IMG/VR virus record: IMGVR_UViG_3300043137_000138
Coordinates: 1 to 24,265 of that record
Strand: one strand, 5' to 3'
Source: a virus
DNA length: 24,265 nucleotides
Each line of letters starts with the position of its first letter. The first letter of the stretch is position 1. Shown in pieces: positions 21,639-24,265 of this stretch. Below the pieces are notes generated by a model. It was not told the DNA's origin. It was given only the letters and a program-made list of their open reading frames with translations, and did no database searches. Both the position numbers and the translations under genes were made by a program.

Positions 21639-23849
21639 TTAAGCGTTAAGCTCGCTGAAGGAAATACCAGAACGAGTAGCGATAAAGTTCAAAGTAATGA
21701 AGTTGATAGCACGGTTCGGTTTTACGAAAATATCAGCGATAAATTCGTTACGGTCAATAACTTCACCAGTATTGTTACTAGCATCACAACGAACCAAGAA
21801 CTCAGTAATACCTCTACGACCTTGTACATCACGTAAGAACGGTTCAACCAAATTCTTAAATTGAGCACGAGTAAACGAATCGTTAAACTCGAATAATTGA
21901 TACTTAGAAGCGGTAGCGATAGCTTTTTCTAATACAATAAACAATCTACGAACGTTGATACGATCAAAGGCGGAAGGTTTAGACAAGAGAGTCTTATCAC
22001 CAAACAATACAGTACCTTGTCCTGGAAATGTAACCACAGGGTTTACACCGTTTTTATAGAGATTGTCTCTATCGGTTTTTCTAGGATTGTGTGATAACTT
22101 GACTACGTTCTTGATTTGACCACGGTTTAAACCTCCTGGAGAGAACCAAGGATCGTTAGTGAAGTCGGTACGAGCACATAAACCAGCTACGTCGCCATTT
22201 AACGGAACCCAGCGGTATTTGTCGTTATAACGGTCGTATTGGTATTTGAATCCAGAGTCCATAACCGCATAAGATGTACTTGGTAATTCGTTACGGAAGG
22301 CGATGATTTGGTCGGTAGCGTCAGAACCAGAACCGATGATAATTTCGTTGCTCTCGCTTACAGGGGAAACAAATGCTACGCAATCTTTACGAGCTTCAAC
22401 CACATTATTGATAATGTAGATAGCCACAGTAGAAGATACTTTACCCATAGGTAATAAGCTAATATCGTAAAGGCTGTCGTCCGCAAAAGGAGCCCAAGCG
22501 TTTTGTAAGTTACCGTCAGTAACAGTAAAATCGTCCACACCACCAACTAAAGAACGGCTGATAGCGGTAGTTGCTGATTTAAAGGTAACGCTATTTGCTT
22601 CAGAACCCCAAGCTGTACCGCTAGTCGATAACACTGGGTGATCCATCCACCAAATATACTTAGAACGAGCGTTAAGTACGTTTTTGTAGTAGTTGTTAGT
22701 ACCGTCAGATTGTCTAGCGTCAGAAGCTTTAGATACGAATGCGAACTTTTCTAAGATACTACCTCTAGTGCCAGTCCATACACCATCTTCGTCGATAACA
22801 ATGATATGTAATTCGTCATTAGAACCGCCAACCGTACTCGCATACTCAGAAGTATTAGGAGCGGTATCGAATTCGTCTCTATAAGCCCATGTAGCGAAAC
22901 TAGCAGAATCTGCCATAGAAACACGTAAAGAGTTTCCTAAAGTTCCTGGATACTTAGCAGCGAATTCGCCAATTAAGGCTGAACCGTTGATAAAGTTAGT
23001 TTCGTAGTCGTCGCTATTTTTAATCTTAATACCAACAACAGACGAGATAGTTGCTACGGCTGTAGCTTGCGTAGAAGCTCCACCACCAGCAATCGTAACA
23101 GTTGGAGCAGTAGCGTAACCAGTTCCTGGAGTAACAATAGTAACGCCAGTAATAGTTGAAGTGCCAATAGTAATTGTGCCTGCTGCTGCATTAGATCCGC
23201 CTGAGCCAGCATTATTAAAAGTAACGGTAGGGGCTGAAGTGTAGCCTGAACCGCCATTATCTACGGTGATAGAAGTAACTTGACCTAAAGTCGGGCTTCC
23301 TACTGTAGTATCTACAACAGCTGTACCCGTAGCCGTAACGCCACCCGCTACTTGAGGTGCGCTGAACGTAATAGTTGGGGCTGAAGTGTAACCTGTACCG
23401 CCATTCGCAACAGCAACGGTTAATACTGGAGCACCAGAACGTACAGCCGTACCAGTAGCATTAACGCCACCATCAGCGTCCGGAGCACTAAAAGTTACGG
23501 TCGGTTGGCTAGTATAGCCTGAACCCGCTGTACTCATAGTAACACTAGCTACAGAACCAGTTAAAAGCGAAACCGCATTGCGTTGGTTTGTAGTATCGGC
23601 ACGAGATACTAAAAGGCTATTAGAGTAAGCTAAGAAATTCGCTGCAGTAAAGAAAGATTGAGCGGTAGCGTCGTTCGGTTTACCGAAACGTTGTACTAAT
23701 TCATTTTCAGAAGCGATAATTGTAGGATCCATAACAGGACCCCACTGAAAAGCACCAGCATAAGCACCATTAGAAGTAGAAACGGCTGGGACGATTGACG
23801 TCAAGTCCTTTTCTACAATGGCTACTCCTGGAGATAATTGAAACGGCAT
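21639..23849 (-). CDS. gp18: Tail sheath protein gp18 with Gly-rich repeat insertion
   Basis: The contractile sheath subunit. The N-terminus (PFQLSPGVAIVEKDLTSIVPAV) and the C-terminal third (FNDSFTRAQFKNLVEPFLRDVQGRRGITEFLVRCD, then FVKPNRAINFITLNFIATRSG) are diagnostic. Residues 25-90 and 280-736 follow the usual sheath order. Residues about 100-273 hold four copies of a G-[ST]-G-Y-x-[ST]-x-P-T-[VI]-T-[FVI] unit, a Ser/Thr/Gly/Val-rich beta domain not present in T4 gp18 at this form. Total length is 736 (T4 is 659). AAGGAG lies before the ATG, and a CTAAATA element is 67 bases upstream. Confidence 0.97.
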   Translation of the reverse strand: MPFQLSPGVAIVEKDLTSIVPAVSTSNGAYAGAFQWGPVMDPTIIASENELVQRFGKPNDATAQSFFTAANFLAYSNSLLVSRADTTNQRNAVSLLTGSVASVTMSTAGSGYTSQPTVTFSAPDADGGVNATGTAVRSGAPVLTVAVANGGTGYTSAPTITFSAPQVAGGVTATGTAVVDTTVGSPTLGQVTSITVDNGGSGYTSAPTVTFNNAGSGGSNAAAGTITIGTSTITGVTIVTPGTGYATAPTVTIAGGGASTQATAVATISSVVGIKIKNSDDYETNFINGSALIGEFAAKYPGTLGNSLRVSMADSASFATWAYRDEFDTAPNTSEYASTVGGSNDELHIIVIDEDGVWTGTRGSILEKFAFVSKASDARQSDGTNNYYKNVLNARSKYIWWMDHPVLSTSGTAWGSEANSVTFKSATTAISRSLVGGVDDFTVTDGNLQNAWAPFADDSLYDISLLPMGKVSSTVAIYIINNVVEARKDCVAFVSPVSESNEIIIGSGSDATDQIIAFRNELPSTSYAVMDSGFKYQYDRYNDKYRWVPLNGDVAGLCARTDFTNDPWFSPGGLNRGQIKNVVKLSHNPRKTDRDNLYKNGVNPVVTFPGQGTVLFGDKTLLSKPSAFDRINVRRLFIVLEKAIATASKYQLFEFNDSFTRAQFKNLVEPFLRDVQGRRGITEFLVRCDASNNTGEVIDRNEFIADIFVKPNRAINFITLNFIATRSGISFSELNA
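23030..23552 (-). repeat. gp18: Four-copy repeat insertion inside gene 18
   Basis: The encoded units start near residues 109, 151, 200 and 242, spaced 42, 49 and 42 residues, each with a GSGY/GTGY core followed by PTVTF or a close variant. The copies have diverged at the DNA level, so this is an old expansion. It probably forms a surface-exposed beta domain on the sheath. Confidence 0.8.
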
Positions 23850-23915
23850 AAAGTTTCTCCTTGTTTTGTTTATTCGATAGGGTATTTAATTGTGTATTAA
23901 CCCCTACATGTATAA

Positions 23916-23922
23916 TATTTAG
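23916..23922 (-). promoter_or_regulatory. Late-promoter element CTAAATA of gene 18
   Basis: The minus strand reads GACTAAATATTAT in the 87-base gap between gp17 and gp18, 67 bases before the sheath ATG. It shares the core with the elements before genes 20, 22 and the 337-residue gene. Confidence 0.6.
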
Positions 23923-23936
23923 TCGTTTAACGTTTT

Positions 23937-24265
23937 CTAAAAGTCTAATAAAACTTCAGTCTGAGGCGACCCATCGCTATAATTACCGAATGGTGTAAGC
24001 TCGTCCTCAATCAATTGCATCTGCTTTTTATACATAATATCTCTAAGATTTACGTTATTCAAGTCTTTAAAGTAAGGGTTAATAGTAAGCCACGAAAATA
24101 ACACTAGACACATAACAATATCGTCGTGGTATCCTTCGTCGGCTTGATAAGAACCCCTATTTTCGATAAACGTAGATATCTCGGATATAGCATCCGCATC
24201 TTGTATTATCAGATTATTTTCTTCTACCAAAGATTTAAAGTTTTGACAACCAAGACGTTTTACTT
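23937..24265 (-). CDS. gp17: Terminase large subunit gp17, C-terminal fragment
   Basis: The frame is open to the right edge, so this is the last ~109 residues of the packaging motor ATPase/nuclease; a TTG at 24228-24230 is internal, not a start. Visible features are GCQNFKSLVEENNLIIQDADAISEISTF and the nuclease segment with YHDDIVMCLVLFSWL, whose HDD holds the last catalytic acidic residue of the RNase H-like domain (T4 D542 region). The remaining tail ends in EVLLDF. Genes 17-18 in this order are conserved in T4-like phages. The ATPase domain is outside the window. Confidence 0.93.
   Translation of the reverse strand, partial: VKRLGCQNFKSLVEENNLIIQDADAISEISTFIENRGSYQADEGYHDDIVMCLVLFSWLTINPYFKDLNNVNLRDIMYKKQMQLIEDELTPFGNYSDGSPQTEVLLDF

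Noticed and set aside
23054-23257. Leu-rich minus-strand frame inside gene 18
   Set aside because: It is the shifted reading of the Gly/Thr/Val repeat region and has no start signal.
23030-23552. Gene 18 repeat region as a CRISPR array or DNA-level satellite
   Set aside because: The repeats are protein-level, diverged in DNA sequence, unequal in spacing and in frame with the sheath gene.
1-24265. tRNA genes, integrase, transposase or attachment sites
   Set aside because: I looked for cloverleaf patterns in the gaps and for recombinase motifs in the proteins and found none.

Overview
This window is part of the genome of a T4-like contractile-tailed phage. Every protein gene reads on the minus strand, so the genome order is right to left. 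Gene content and order (17-18-19-20-x-x-x-21-22-23-x-uvsY-uvsW-x-55-x-47-46-cobT-cobS-x-x-45-44-x-62-regA) look like the cyanophage/pelagiphage branch of the T4 superfamily rather than coliphage T4. No photosynthesis gene, tRNA gene or integrase is visible, so the host cannot be named. The DNA is AT-rich and most genes have AAGGA or GGAG ribosome binding sites.

Right part (about 24265-13910) is the virion module: the end of the large terminase (gp17), tail sheath (gp18, with an inserted Gly-rich repeat region), tail tube (gp19), portal (gp20), three unrecognised genes in the prohead-core position, prohead protease (gp21), scaffold (gp22), major capsid (gp23) and a tube-fold tail protein. Several units start behind a CTAAATA or TATAAATA element of the T4 late-promoter type, and a strong intrinsic terminator follows gene 23.

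Middle (13870-6922) is recombination and late-transcription control: UvsY, UvsW, a small Sm-like candidate, the late sigma factor gp55, an AAA+ ATPase, and the gp47/gp46 nuclease complex. The 258-base gap between the Sm-like gene and gene 55 is the longest non-coding stretch. It holds a good plus-strand sigma70-type promoter that runs into a cluster of hairpins, which is the best candidate here for an undescribed non-coding RNA.

Left part (6851-1) is a CobT-like VWA protein and a CobS-like MoxR ATPase, a winged-helix protein, a dATP/dGTP diphosphohydrolase-like enzyme, the sliding clamp (gp45), the clamp loader (gp44/gp62) with a small membrane protein between the two subunits, the translational repressor RegA, and the first codons of one more gene.

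Five intergenic promoters share an extended -35 (TTGACT or TTTACT, in four of five continued as TACAA), a 17-base spacer and a perfect TATAAT. All lie in or beside inverted repeats. They look like one co-regulated early promoter family serving genes 55, cobT, cobS, 45 and the plus-strand RNA candidate.
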